Shown here: positions 22,443 to 36,084 of the stretch, piece by piece | Layout of the letters: each line of letters opens with the position of its first letter | Position numbering within the stretch: position 1 is the first letter of the stretch | Source of the DNA: Anaspis maculata | Lineage: Eukaryota > Arthropoda > Insecta > Coleoptera > Scraptiidae | NCBI GenBank assembly: GCA_949128115.1 | Contig: OX421966.1 | Span: 52,449,416 to 52,513,415 of the forward strand | Direction of reading: 5' to 3' | Length of the DNA: 64,000 nt | Notes under the pieces: generated by a model | Seen by the model: the letters and a program-made list of their open reading frames with translations, nothing else | The model's database searches: none | Told to the model about the DNA's origin: nothing | Program-made: the position numbers and the translations under genes

Positions 22443-24202
22443 TCCAAGTGATATATACTGACGAATACGGTCGTCGTGGTAACGACTTTTGGCGAAATCA
22501 TCTGAGGTTTACTTAAAATTTATATTTCACGTCAAAGTTCCTCCACGGTCAGGTAGTTTCTACGGATTTAATTTCAGAACTGGAAAATAAGTAAAAGAAA
22601 TTATTTTCATTGAAATTTGAGAATTTCCATGTTTCGTGTGGACTCAAGAATCAGAAGATGAATGTAACTTGGTTTTTTCGTATTTCCAAAAAGGAGAAAT
22701 GAATCTTTTCATGTCTTCTGTTTAAATTCAAAATTTTGCTCTTGTCGAGCCATGTCGCGTTAGGAGTCTACAGAAATGGTTCGTAACGCGACATAAGGCA
22801 TAAGTGTCGCACTATGATGGGCTCTTAGCGTGACACATGAAAGAAAAACTTTTTCAAAATCCAAATTAGGCAACACGGCATTTCCAAGTGATATCTACTG
22901 ACGAATACGGTCGTCGTGGTAACGACTTTTGGCGAAATCATCTGAGGTTTACTTAAAATTTATATTTCACGTCAAAGTTCCTCCACGGTCAGGTAGTTTC
23001 TACGGATTTAATTTCAGAACTGGAAAATAAGTAAAAGAAATTATTTTCATTGAAATTTGAGAATTTCCATGTTTCGTGTGGACTCAAGAATCAGAAAATG
23101 AATGTAACTTGGTTTTTTCGTATTTCCAAAAAGGAGAAATGAATCTTTTAATGTCTTCTGTTTAAATTCAAAATTTTGCTCTTGTCGAGCCATGTCGCGT
23201 TAGGAGTCTACAGAAATGGTTCGTAACGCGACATAAGGCATAAGTGTCGCACTATGATGGGCTCTTAGCGTGACACATGAAAGAAAAACTTTTTCAAAAT
23301 CCAAATTGGGCAAGATGGCATTTCCAAGTGATATATACTGACGAATACGGTCGTCGTGGTAACGACTTTTGGCGAAATCATCTGAGGTTTACTTAAAATT
23401 TATATTTCACGTCAAAGTTCCTCCACGGTCAGGTAGTTTCTACGGATTTAATTTCAGAACTGGAAAATAAGTAAAAGAAATTATTTTCATTGAAATTTGA
23501 GAATTTCCATGTTTCGTGTGGACTCAAGAATCAGAAGATGAATGTAACTTGGTTTTTTCGTATTTCCAAAAAGGAGAAATGAATCTTTTCATGTCTTCTG
23601 TTTAAATTCAAAATTTTGCTCTTGTCGAGCCATGTCGCGTTAGGAGTCTACAGAAATGGTTCGTAACGCGACATAAGGCATAAGTGTCGCACTATGATGG
23701 GCTCTTAGCGTGACACATGAAAGAAAAACTTTTTCAAAATCCAAATTAGGCAACACGGCATTTCCAAGTGATATCTACTGACGAATACGGTCGTCGTGGT
23801 AACGACTTTTGGCGAAATCATCTGAGGTTTACTTAAAATTTATATTTCACGTCAAAGTTCCTCCACGGTCAGGTAGTTTCTACGGATTTAATTTCAGAAC
23901 TGGAAAATAAGTAAAAGAAATTATTTTCATTGAAATTTGAGAATTTCCATGTTTCGTGTGGACTCAAGAATCAGAAAATGAATGTAACTTGGTTTTTTCG
24001 TATTTCCAAAAAGGAGAAATGAATCTTTTAATGTCTTCTGTTTAAATTCAAAATTTTGCTCTTGTCGAGCCATGTCGCGTTAGGAGTCTACAGAAATGGT
24101 TCGTAACGCGACATAAGGCATAAGTGTCGCACTATGATGGGCTCTTAGCGTGACACATGAAAGAAAAACTTTTTCAAAATCCAAATTGGGCAAGATGGCA
24201 TT
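22443..24202. repeat. 880-bp dimer, two tandem copies in the mosaic block
   Basis: Units at 22443 and 23323 share gatatatac, agaagatg, taactt and tttcatg and end in acacgg. Units at 22883 and 23763 share agaaaatg, taactt and ttaatg and end in agatgg. The second large copy (about 40925-42244) has only one and a half of these dimers, which explains the one-monomer length difference. Confidence 0.8.
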
Positions 24203-27072
24203 TCCAAGTGATATATACTGACGAATACGGTCGTCGTGGTAACGACTTTTGGCGAAATCATCTGAGGTTTACTTAAGATTTATATTTCACGTCAAAGTTC
24301 CTCCACGGTCAGGTAGTTTCTACGGATTTAATTTCAGAACTGGAAAATAAGTAAAAGAAATTATTTTCATTGAAATTTGAGAATTTCCATGTTTCGTGTG
24401 GACTCAAGAATCAGAAAATGAATGTAATTTGGTTTTTTCGTATTTTCAAAAAGGAGAAATGAATCTTTTGATGTTTTCTGTTTAAATTCAAAATTTTGCT
24501 CTTGTCGAGCCATGTCGCGTTAGGAGTCTACAGAAATGGTTCGTAACGCGACATAAGGCATAAGTGTCGCACTATGATGGGCTCTTAGCGTGACACATGA
24601 AAGAAAAACTTTTTCAAAATCCAAATTAGGCAACACGGCATTTCCAAGTGATATCTACTGACGAATACGGTCGTCGTGGTAACGACTTTTGGCGAAATCA
24701 TCTGAGGTTTACTTAAAATTTATATTTCACGTCAAAGTTCCTCCACGGTCAGGTAGTTTCTACGGATTTAATTTCAGAACTGGAAAATAAGTAAAAGAAA
24801 TTATTTTCATTGAAATTTGAGAATTTCCATGTTTCGTGTAGACTCAGGAATCAGAAAATGAATGTAATTTGGTTTTTTCGTATTTCCAAAAAGGAGAAAT
24901 GAATCTTTTAATGTCTTCTGTTTAAATTCAAAATTTTGCTCTTGTCGAGCCATGTCGCGTTAGGAGTCTACAGAAATGGTTCGTAACGCGACATAAGGCA
25001 TAAGTGTCGCACTATGATGGGCTCTTAGCGTGACACATGAAAGAAAAACTTTTTCAAAATCCAAATTGGGCAAGATGGCATTTCCAAGTGATATATACTG
25101 ACGAATACGGTCGTCGTGGTAACGACTTTTGGCGAAATCATCTGAGGTTTACTTAAAATTTATATTTCACGTCAAAGTTCCTCCACGGTCAGGTAGTTTC
25201 TACGGATTTAATTTCAGAACTGGAAAATAAGTAAAAGAAATTATTTTCATTGAAATTTGAGAATTTCCATGTTTCGTGTGGACTCAAGAATCAGAAAATG
25301 AATGTAATTTGGTTTTTTCGTATTTCCAAAAAGGAGAAATGAATCTTTTAATGTCTTCTGTTTAAATTCAAAATTTTGCTCTTGTCGAGCCATGTCGCGT
25401 TAGGAGTCTACAGAAATGGTTCGTAACGCGACATAAGGCATAAGTGTCGCACTATGATGGGCTCTTAGCGTGACACATGAAAAAAAAACTTTTTCAAAAT
25501 CCAAATTAGGCAACATGGCATTTCCAAGTGATATCTACTGACGAATACGGTCGTCGTGGTAACGACTTTTGGCGAAATCATCTGAGGTTTACTTAAAATT
25601 TATATTTCACGTCAAAGTTCCTCCACGGTCAGGTAGTTTCTACGGATTTAATTTCAGAACTGGAAAATAAGTAAAAGAAATTATTTTCATTGAAATTTGA
25701 GAATTTCCATGTTTCGTGTGGACTCAAGAATCAGAAAATGAATGTAATTTGGTTTTTTCGTATTTCCAAAAAGGAGAAATGAATCTTTTAATGTCTTCTG
25801 TTTAAATTCAAAATTTTGCTCTTGTCGAGCCATGTCGCGTTAGGAGTCTACAGAAATGGTTCGTAACGCGACATAAGGCATAAGTGTCGCACTATGATGG
25901 GCTCTTAGCGTGACACATGAAAGAAAAACTTTTTCAAAATCCAAATTGGGCAACATGGCATTTCCAAGTGATATCTACTGACGAATACGGTCGTCGTGGT
26001 AACGACTTTTGGCGAAATCATCTGAGGTTTACTTAAAATTTATATTTCACGTCAAAGTTCCTCCACGGTCAGGTAGTTTCTACGGATTTAATTTCAGAAC
26101 TGGAAAATAAGTAAAAGAAATTATTTTCATTGAAATTTGAGAATTTCCATGTTTCGTGTGGACTCAAGAATCAGAAAATGAATGTAATTTGGTTTTTTCG
26201 TATTTCCAAAAAGGAGAAATGAATCTTTTAATGTCTTCTGTTTAAATTCAAAATTTTGCTCTTGTCGAGCCATGTCGCGTTAGGAGTCTACAGAAATGGT
26301 TCGTAACGCGACATAAGGCATAAGTGTCGCACTATGATGGGCTCTTAGCGTGACACATGAAAGAAAAACTTTTTCAAAATCCAAATTAGGCAACACGGCA
26401 TTTCCAAGTGATATCTACTGACGAATACGGTCGTCGTGGTAACGACTTTTGGCGAAATCATCTGAGGTTTACTTAAAATTTATATTTCACGTCAAAGTTC
26501 CTCCACGGTCAGGTAGTTTCTACGGATTTAATTTCAGAACTGGAAAATAAGTAAAAGAAATTATTTTCATTGAAATTTGAGAATTTCCATGTTTCGTGTG
26601 GACTCAAGAATCAGAAAATGAATGTAATTTGGTTTTTTCGTATTTCCAAAAAGGAGAAATGAATCTTTTAATGTCTTCTGTTGAAATTCAAAATTTTGCT
26701 CTTGTCGAGCCATGTCGCGTTAGGAGTCTACAGAAATGGTTCGTAACGCGACATAAGGCATAAGTGTCGCACTATGATGGGCTCTTAGCGTGACACATGA
26801 AAGAAAAACTTTTTCAAAATCCAAATTGGGCAACATGGCATTTCCAAGTGATATCTACTGACGAATACGGTCGTCGTGGTAACGACTTTTGGCGAAATCA
26901 TCTGAGGTTTACTTAAAATTTATATTTCACGTCAAAGTTCCTCCACGGTCAGGTAGTTTCTACGGATTTAATTTCAGAACTGGAAAATAAGTAAAAGAAA
27001 TTATTTTCATTGAAATTTGAGAATTTCCATGTTTCGTGTAGACTCAAGAATCATAAAATGAATGTTATTTGG

Positions 27073-27276
27073 TTATTTCGTATTTCCAAAAAGGAGAAAT
27101 GAATCTTTTAATGTCTTCTGTTTAAATTCAAAATTTTGCTCTTGTCGAGCCATGTCGCGTTGGGAGCCTACAGAAATAGTTCTTAGCGCGACATAAGACA
27201 TAATTGTCGCGCTATGATGGGCTCTTAGCGTGACACATGAAAGAAAAACTTTTTCAAAATCCAAATTAGGCAACAT
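27073..27276 (-). other. 67-codon truncated form of the minus-strand frame
   Basis: Here ggttatttcg replaces ggttttttcg, which makes a TAA and ends the frame 22 codons early. The upstream part is of the open ttgggagcc type, so this unit is a chimera of a group I 5' half and a group II 3' half. Its copy is at 45115-45318. Confidence 0.15.
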
Positions 27277-27543
27277 GGCATTTCTAAGTGATATCTACTG
27301 ACAAATACGGTCGTCGTGGCAACGACTTTTGGCAAAATTATCTGAGGTTTACTTAAAATTTATATTTCACGTCAAAGTTCCTTCACGGTCAGGTAGTTTC
27401 TACGGATTTAATTACAGAACTGGAAAATAAGTAATAGAAATTATTTTCATTGAAATTTGAGAATTTCCATGTTTCGTGTAGACTCAAGAATCAGAAAATG
27501 AATGTTATTTGGTTATTTCGTATTTCCAAAAAGGAGAAATGAA

Positions 27544-27556
27544 TCTTTTAAATGTC
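27544..27556. other. Single-base insertion, 441-bp monomer
   Basis: The text reads tcttttaaatgtc where other units read tcttttaatgtc, adding one A and moving later units by +1. The same insertion is present at about 45586-45598 in the second large copy, so it predates that duplication. Confidence 0.85.
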
Positions 27557-27723
27557 TTCTGTTTAAATTCAAAATTTTGCTCTTGTCGAGCCATGTCGCG
27601 TTAGGAGTCTACAGAAATGGTTCGTAACGCGACATAAGGCATAAGTGTCGCGCTATGATGGGCTCTTAGCGTGACACATGAAAGAAAAACTTTTTCAAAA
27701 TCCAAATTAGGCAACATGGCATT

Positions 27724-28163
27724 TCCAAGTGATATCTACTGACGAATACGGTCGTCGTGGCAACGACTTTTGGCGAAATTATCTGAGGTTTACTTAAAAT
27801 TTATATTTCACGTCAAAGTTCCTTCACGGTCAGGTAGTTTCTACGGATTTAATTTCAGAACTGGAAAATAAGTAAGAGAAATTATTTTCATTGAAATTTA
27901 GGAATTTCCATGTTTCGTGTAGACTCAGGAATCAGAAAATGAATGGAATTTGGTTTTTTCGTATTTCCAAAAAGGAGAAATGAATCTTTTATTGTCTTCT
28001 GTTTAAATTCAAAATTTTGCTCTTGTCGAGCCATGTCGCGTTAGGAGTCTACAGAAATGGTTCGTAACGCGACATAAGGCATAAGTGTCGCACTATGATG
28101 GGCTCTTAGCGTGACACATGAAAGAAAAACTTTTTCAAAATCCAAATTAGGCAACATGGCATT
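27724..28163. repeat. Bridge monomer within the mosaic block
   Basis: Carries gtggcaac, cgaaattatc, ccttcacgg, aagtaagag and aatttagga like the unit at 4401, then returns to ttaggagtc and gtcgcac. A private change gives gaatggaattt. Its copy is at 45766-46205. Confidence 0.7.
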
Positions 28164-30240
28164 TCCAAGTGATATCTACTGACGAATACGGTCGTCGTGG
28201 TAACGACTTTTGGCGAAATCATCTGAGGTTTACTTAAAATTTATATTTCACGTCAAAGTTCCTCCACGGTCAGGTAGTTTCTACGGATTTAATTTCAGAA
28301 CTGGAAAATAAGTGAAAGAAATTATTTTCATTGAAATTTGAGAATTTCCATGTTTCGTGTGGACTCAAGAATCAGAAAATAAATGTAATTTGGTTTTTTC
28401 GTATTTCCAAAAAGGAGAAATGAATCTTTTAATGTCTTCTGTTCAAATTCGAAATTTTGCTCTTGTCGAGCCATGTCGCGTTAGGAGTCTACAGAAATGG
28501 TTCGTAACGCGACATAAGGCATAAGTGTCGCACTATGATGGGCTCTTAGCGTGACACATGAAAAAAAAACTTTTTCAAAATCCAAATTAGGCAACATGGC
28601 ATTTCCAAGTGATATCTACTGACGAATACGGTCGTCGTGGTAACGACTTTTGGCGAAATCATCTGAGGTTTACTTAAAATTTATATTTCACGTCAAAGTT
28701 CCTCCACGGTCAGGTAGTTTCTACGGATTTAATTTCAGAACTGGAAAATAAGTAAAAGAAATTATTTTCATTGAAATTTGAGAATTTCCATCTTTCGTGT
28801 AGACTCAGGAATCAGAAAATGAATGTAATTTGGTTTTTTCGTATTTCCAAAAAGAAGAAATGAATCTTTTAATGTCTTCTGTTTAAATTCAAAATTTTGC
28901 TCTTGTCGAGCCATGTCGCGTTAGGAGTCTACAGAAATGGTTCGTAACGCGACATAAGGCATAAGTGTCGCGCTATGATGGGCTCTTAGCGTGACACATG
29001 AAAGAAAAACTTTTTCAAAATCCAAATTAGGCAACATGGCATTTCCAAGTGATATCTACTGACAAATACGGTCGTCGTGGCAACGACTTTTGGCAAAATT
29101 ATCTGAGGTTTACTTGGAATTTATATTTCACGTCAAAGTTCCTCCACGGTCAGGTAGTTTCTACGGATTTAATTTCAGAACTGGAAAATAAGTAAAAGAA
29201 ATTATTTTCATTGAAATTTGAGAATTTCCATGTTTCGTGTAGACTCAGGAATCAGAAAATAAATGTAATTTGGTTTTTTCGTATTTCCAAAAAGAAGAAA
29301 TGAATCTTTTAATGTCTTCTGTTTAAATTCAAAATTTTGCTCTTGTCGAGCCATATCGCGTTAGGAGTCTACAGAAATGGTTCGTAACGCGACATAAGGC
29401 ATAAGTGTCGCACTATGATGGGCTCTTAGCGTGACACATGAAAAAAAAACTTTTTCAAAATCCAAATTAGGCAACATGGCACTTCCAAGTGATATCTACT
29501 GACGAATACGGTCGTCGTGGTAACGACTTTTGGCGAAATCATCTGAGGTTTACTTAAAATTTATATTTCACGTCAAAGTTCCTCCACGGTCAGGTAGTTT
29601 CTACGGATTTAATTTCAGAACTGGAAAATAAGTAAAAGAAATTATTTTCATTGAAATTTGAGAATTTCCATGTTTCGTGTAGACTCAGGAATCAGAAAAT
29701 GAATGTAATTTGGTTTTTTCGTATTTCCAAAAAGGAGAAATGAATCTTTTAATGTCTTCTGTTTAAATTCAAAATTTTGCTCTTGTCGAGCCATGTCGCG
29801 TTAGGAGTCTACAGAAATGGTTCGTAACGCGACATAAGGCATAAGTGTCGCGCTATGATGGGCTCTTAGCGTGACACATGAAAGAAAAACTTTTTCAAAA
29901 TCCAAATTAGGCAACATGGCATTTCCAAGTGATATCTACTGACAAATACGGTCGTCGTGGCAACGATTTTTGGCAAAATTATCTGAGGTTTACTTGGAAT
30001 TTATATTTCACGTCAAAGTTCCTCCACGGTCAGGTAGTTTCTACGGATTTAATTTCAGAACTGGAAAATAAGTAAAAGAAATTATTTTCATTGAAATTTG
30101 AGAATTTCCATGTTTCGTGTAGACTCAGGAATCAGAAAATAAATGTAATTTGGTTTTTTCGTATTTCCAAAAAGAAGAAATGAATCTTTTAATGTCTTCT
30201 GTTTAAATTCAAAATTTTGCTCTTGTCGAGCCATGTCGCG

Positions 30241-30423
30241 TTAGGAGTCTACAGAAATGGTTCGTAACGCGACATAAGGCATAAGTGTCGCACTATGATG
30301 GGCTCTTAGCGTGACACATGAAAAAAAAAACTTTTTCAAAATCCAAATTAGGCAACATGGCACTTCCAAGTGATATCTACTGACGAATACGGTCGTCGTG
30401 GTAACGACTTTTGGCGAAATCAT
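30241..30423 (-). other. 60-codon frame created by the A10 tract
   Basis: A frame starting MISPKVV in the 5' part of the unit normally ends at a TAA soon after the A-tract. The extra A at 30321-30330 shifts it into the frame that reads TLRAHHSA, extending it to a stop at ttaggag. The copy is at 48283-48465. Confidence 0.12.
30321..30330. other. Expanded A-tract (A10)
   Basis: Most units read aaagaaaaac here. A G-to-A change gives A9 (for example 29441-29449); slippage then gives A10 here, at about 30761, 32081 and 50123, and A11 at 55843-55853. In several of these units a one-base loss in ttttatgtc (against ttttaatgtc) restores the 440-bp length. The A10 form joins two minus-strand reading frames. 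Confidence 0.8.
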
Positions 30424-32124
30424 CTGAGGTTTACTTAAAATTTATATTTCACGTCAAAGTTCCTCCACGGTCAGGTAGTTTCTACGGATTTGATTTCAGA
30501 ACTGGAAAATAAGTAAGAGAAATTATTTTCATTGAAATTTGAGAATTTCCATGTTTCGTGTAGACTCAGGAATCAGAAAATAAATGTAATTTGGTTTTTT
30601 CGTATTTCCAAAAAGAAGAAATGAATCTTTTATGTCTTCTGTTTAAATTCAAAATTTTGCTCTTGTCGAGCCATGTCGCGTTAGGAGTCTACAGAAATGG
30701 TTCGTAACGCGACATAAGGCATAAGTGTCGCACTATGATGGGCTCTTAGCGTGACACATGAAAAAAAAAACTTTTTCAAAATCCAAATTAGGCAACATGG
30801 CATTTCCAAGTGATATCTACTGACAAATACGGTCGTCGTGGCAACGACTTTTGGCAAAATTATCTGAGGTTCACTTGAAATTTATATTTCACGTCAAAGT
30901 TCCTCCACGGTCAGGTAGTTTCTACGGATTTGATTTCAGAACTGGAAAATAAGTAAGAGAAATTATTTTCATTGAAATTTGAGAATTTCCATGTTTCGTG
31001 TAGACTCGAGAATCAGAAAATGAATGTAATTTGGTTTTTTCGTATTTCCAAAAAGAAGAAATGAATCTTTTAATGTCTTCTGTTTAAATTCAAAATTTTG
31101 CTCTTGTCGAGCCATGTCGCGTTAGGAGTCTACAGAAATGGTTCGTAACGCGACATAAGGCATAAGTGTCGCACTATGATGGGCTCTTAGCGTGACACAT
31201 GAAAGAAAAACTTTTTCAAAATCCAAATTAGGCAACATGGCATTTCCAAGTGATATCTACTGACGAATACGGTCGTCGTGGTAACGACTTTTGGCGAAAT
31301 CATCTGAGGTTTACTTAAAATTTATATTTCACGTCAAAGTTCCTCCACGGTCAGGTTGTTTCTACGGATTTAATTTCAGAACTGGAAAATAAGTAGAAGA
31401 AATTATTTTCATTGAAATTTGAGAATTTCCATCTTTCGTGTAGACTCAGGAATCAGAAAATGAATGTAATTTGGTTTTTTCGTATTTCCAAAAAGGAGAA
31501 ATGAATCTTTTAATGACTTCTGTTTAAATTCAAAATTTTGCTCTTGTCGAGCCATGTCGCGTTAGGAGTCTACAGAAATGGTTCGTAACGCGACATAAGG
31601 CATAAGTGTCGCACTATGATGGGCTCTTAGCGTGACACATGAAAGAAAAACTTTTTCAAAATCCAAATTAGGCAACATGGCATTTCCAAGTGATATCTAC
31701 TGACGAATACGGTCGTCGTGGTAACGACTTTTGGCGAAATCATCTGAGGTTTACTTAAAATTTATATTTCACGTCAAAGTTCCTCCACGGTCAGGTAGTT
31801 TCTACGGATTTGATTTCAGAACTGGAAAATAAGTAAGAGAAATTATTTTCATTGAAATTTGAGAATTTCCATGTTTCGTGTAGACTCAGGAATCAGAAAA
31901 TAAATGTAATTTGGTTTTTTCGTATTTCCAAAAAGAAGAAATGAATCTTTTATGTCTTCTGTTTAAATTCAAAATTTTGCTCTTGTCGAGCCATGTCGCG
32001 TTAGGAGTCTACAGAAATGGTTTGTAACGCGACATAAGGCATAAGTGTCGCACTATGATGGGCTCTTAGCGTGACACATGAAAAAAAAAACTTTTTCAAA
32101 ATCCAAATTAGGCAACATGGCATT

Positions 32125-35100
32125 TCCAAGTGATATCTACTGACAAATACGGTCGTCGTGGCAACGACTTTTGGCAAAATTATCTGAGGTTTACTTAAAA
32201 TTTATATTTCACGTCAAAGTTCCTTCACGGTCAGGTAGTTTCTACGGATTTAATTTCAGAACTGGAAAATAAGTAAAAGAAATTATTTTCATTGAAATTT
32301 GAGAATTTCCATGTTTCGTGTAGACTCAGGAATCAGAAAATGAATGTAATTTGGTTTTTTCGTATTTCCAAAAAGGAGAAATGAATCTTTTAATGTCTTC
32401 TGTTTATATTCAAAATTTTGCTCTTGTCGAGCCATGTCGCGTTGGGAGCCTACAGAAATAGTTCTTAGCGCGACATAAGACATAATTGTCGCGCTATGAT
32501 GGGCTCTTAGCGTGACACATGAAAGAAAAACTTTTTCAAAATCCAAATTAGGCAACATGGCATTTCTAAGTGATATCTACTGACAAATACGGTCGTCGTG
32601 GCAACGACTTTTGGCAAAATTATCTGAGGTTTACTTAAAATTTATATTTCACGTCAAAGTTCCTTCACGGTCAGGTAGTTTCTACGGATTTAATTTCAGA
32701 ACTGGAAAATAAGTAAAAGAAATTATTTTCATTGAAATTTGAGAATTTCCATGTTTCGTGTAGACTCAGGAATCAGAAAATGAATGTAATTTGGTTTTTT
32801 CGTATTTCCAAAAAGGAGAAATGAATCTTTTATTGTCTTCTGTTTATATTCAAAATTTTGCTCTTGTCGAGCCATGTCGCGTTGGGAGCCTACAGAAATA
32901 GTTCTTAGCGCGACATAAGACATAATTGTCGCGCTATGATGGGCTCTTAGCGTGACACATGAAAGAAAAACTTTTTCAAAATCCAAATTAGGCAACATGG
33001 CATTTCTAAGTGATATCTACTGACAAATACGGTCGTCGTGGCAACGACTTTTGGCAAAATTATCTGAGGTTTACTTAAAATTTATATTTCACGTCAAAGT
33101 TCCTTCACGGTCAGGTAGTTTCTACGGATTTAATTTCAGAACTGGAAAATAAGTAAAAGAAATTATTTTCATTGAAATTTGAGAATTTCCATGTTTCGTG
33201 TAGACTCAGGAATCAGAAAATGAATGTAATTTGGTTTTTTCGTATTTCCAAAAAGGAGAAATGAATCTTTTAATGTCTTCTGTTTATATTCAAAATTTTG
33301 CTCTTGTCGAGCCATGTCGCGTTGGGAGCCTACAGAAATAGTTCTTAGCGCGACATAAGACATAATTGTCGCGCTATGATGGGCTCTTAGCGTGACACAT
33401 GAAAGAAAAAATTTTTCAAAATCCAAATTAGGCAACATGGCATTTCTAAGTGATATCTACTGACAAATACGGTCGTCGTGGCAACGACTTTTGGCAAAAT
33501 TATCTGAGGTTTACTTAAAATTTATATTTCACGTCAAAGTTCCTTCACGGTCAGGTAGTTTCTACGGATTTAATTTCAGAACTGGAAAATAAGTAAAAGA
33601 AATTATTTTCATTGAAATTTGAGAATTTCCATGTTTCGTGTAGACTCAGGAATCAGAAAATGAATGTAATTTGGTTTTTTCGTATTTCCAAAAAGGAGAA
33701 ATGAATCTTTTATTGTCTTCTGTTTATATTCAAAATTTTGCTCTTGTCGAGCCATGTCGCGTTGGGAGCCTACAGAAATAGTTCTTAGCGCGACATAAGA
33801 CATAATTGTCGCGCTATGATGGGCTCTTAGCGTGACACATGAAAGAAAAACTTTTTCAAAATCCAAATTAGGCAACATGGCATTTCTAAGTGATATCTAC
33901 TGACAAATACGGTCGTCGTGGCAACGACTTTTGGCAAAATTATCTGAGGTTTACTTAAAATTTATATTTCACGTCAAAGTTCCTTCACGGTCAGGTAGTT
34001 TCTACGGATTTAATTTCAGAACTGGAAAATAAGTAAAAGAAATTATTTTCATTGAAATTTGAGAATTTCCATGTTTCGTGTAGACTCAGGAATCAGAAAA
34101 TGAATGTAATTTGGTTTTTTCGTATTTCCAAAAAGGAGAAATGAATCTTTTAATGTCTTCTGTTTATATTCAAAATTTTGCTCTTGTCGAGCCATGTCGC
34201 GTTGGGAGCCTACAGAAATAGTTCTTAGCGCGACATAAGACATAATTGTCGCGCTATGATGGGCTCTTAGCGTGACACATGAAAGAAAAACTTTTTCAAA
34301 ATCCAAATTAGGCAACATGGCATTTCTAAGTGATATCTACTGACAAATACGGTCGTCGTGGCAACGACTTTTGGCAAAATTATCTGAGGTTTACTTAAAA
34401 TTTATATTTCACGTCAAAGTTCCTTCACGGTCAGGTAGTTTCTACGGATTTAATTTCAGAACTGGAAAATAAGTAAAAGAAATTATTTTCATTGAAATTT
34501 GAGAATTTCCATGTTTCGTGTAGACTCAGGAATCAGAAAATGAATGTAATTTGGTTTTTTCGTATTTCCAAAAAGGAGAAATGAATCTTTTATTGTCTTC
34601 TGTTTATATTCAAAATTTTGCTCTTGTCGAGCCATGTCGCGTTGGGAGCCTACAGAAATAGTTCTTAGCGCGACATAAGACATAATTGTCGCGCTATGAT
34701 GGGCTCTTAGCGTGACACATGAAAGAAAAACTTTTTCAAAATCCAAATTAGGCAACATGGCATTTCTAAGTGATATCTACTGACAAATACGGTCGTCGTG
34801 GCAACGACTTTTGGCAAAATTATCTGAGGTTTACTTAAAATTTATATTTCACGTCAAAGTTCCTTCACGGTCAGGTAGTTTCTACGGATTTAATTTCAGA
34901 ACTGGAAAATAAGTAAAAGAAATTATTTTCATTGAAATTTGAGAATTTCCATGTTTCGTGTAGACTCAGGAATCAGAAAATGAATGTAATTTGGTTTTTT
35001 CGTATTTCCAAAAAGGAGAAATGAATCTTTTAATGTCTTCTGTTTATATTCAAAATTTTGCTCTTGTCGAGCCATGTCGCGTTGGGAGCCTACAGAAATA

Positions 35101-36084
35101 GTTCTTAGCGCGACATAAGACATAATTGTCGCGCTATGATGGGCTCTTAGCGTGACACATGAAAGAAAAACTTTTTCAAAATCCAAATTAGGCAACATGG
35201 CATTTCTAAGTGATATCTACTGACAAATACGGTCGTCGTGGCAACGACTTTTGGCAAAATTATCTGAGGTTTACTTAAAATTTATATTTCACGTCAAAGT
35301 TCCTTCACGGTCAGGTAGTTTCTACGGATTTAATTTCAGAACTGGAAAATAAGTAAAAGAAATTATTTTCATTGAAATTTGAGAATTTCCATGTTTCGTG
35401 TAGACTCAGGAATCAGAAAATGAATGTAATTTGGTTTTTTCGTATTTCCAAAAAGGAGAAATGAATCTTTTAATGTCTTCTGTTTATATTCAAAATTTTG
35501 CTCTTGTCGAGCCATGTCGCGTTGGGAGCCTACAGAAATAGTTCTTAGCGCGACATAAGACATAATTGTCGCGCTATGATGGGCTCTTAGCGTGACACAT
35601 GAAAGAAAAACTTTTTCAAAATCCAAATTAGGCAACATGGCATTTCTAAGTGATATCTACTGACAAATACGGTCGTCGTGGCAACGACTTTTGGCAAAAT
35701 TATCTGAGGTTTACTTAAAATTTATATTTCACGTCAAAGTTCCTTCACGGTCAGGTAGTTTCTACGGATTTAATTTCAGAACTGGAAAATAAGTAAAAGA
35801 AATTATTTTCATTGAAATTTGAGAATTTCCATGTTTCGTGTAGACTCAGGAATCAGAAAATGAATGTAATTTGGTTTTTTCGTATTTCCAAAAAGGAGAA
35901 ATGAATCTTTTATTGTCTTCTGTTTATATTCAAAATTTTGCTCTTGTCGAGCCATGTCGCGTTGGGAGCCTACAGAAATAGTTCTTAGCGCGACATAAGA
36001 CATAATTGTCGCGCTATGATGGGCTCTTAGCGTGACACATGAAAGAAAAACTTTTTCAAAATCCAAATTAGGCAACATGGCATT
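32125..36084. repeat. Block F: nine group II monomers
   Basis: The diagnostic order A, T, A with C-to-A (33411), T, A, T, A, A, T is the same as in 7041-11000 of block B, including the unusual A, A pair. It therefore matches block B better than block D, although it follows the first mosaic copy. The first about 65 bases (tccaag) come from the mosaic block; the junction is between 32128 and 32191. Confidence 0.85.

Larger units (their letters stand above)
19363..32191. repeat. Mosaic block, first copy of the roughly 18-kb tandem duplication
   Basis: A mixture of chimeras of group I and II, group I dimers (22443-24202) and, from about 28600, group III-like units with tttgatttc, aataaatg, aagaagaaatg and A-tracts of 9-10. 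Rare variants recur in the second copy: tgtgagcc (20561/39043), aattcgag with aaaaaaagtg (about 21266/39748), acttaaga (24271/42313), ttgaaatt (26681/44723), ccatatcg (29351/47393), ctcgag (31005/49047), taatgact (31511/49553) and ggtttgtaac near 32019/50061. The offset is 18,482 bp before about 22,200 and 18,042 bp afterwards. Confidence 0.9.
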
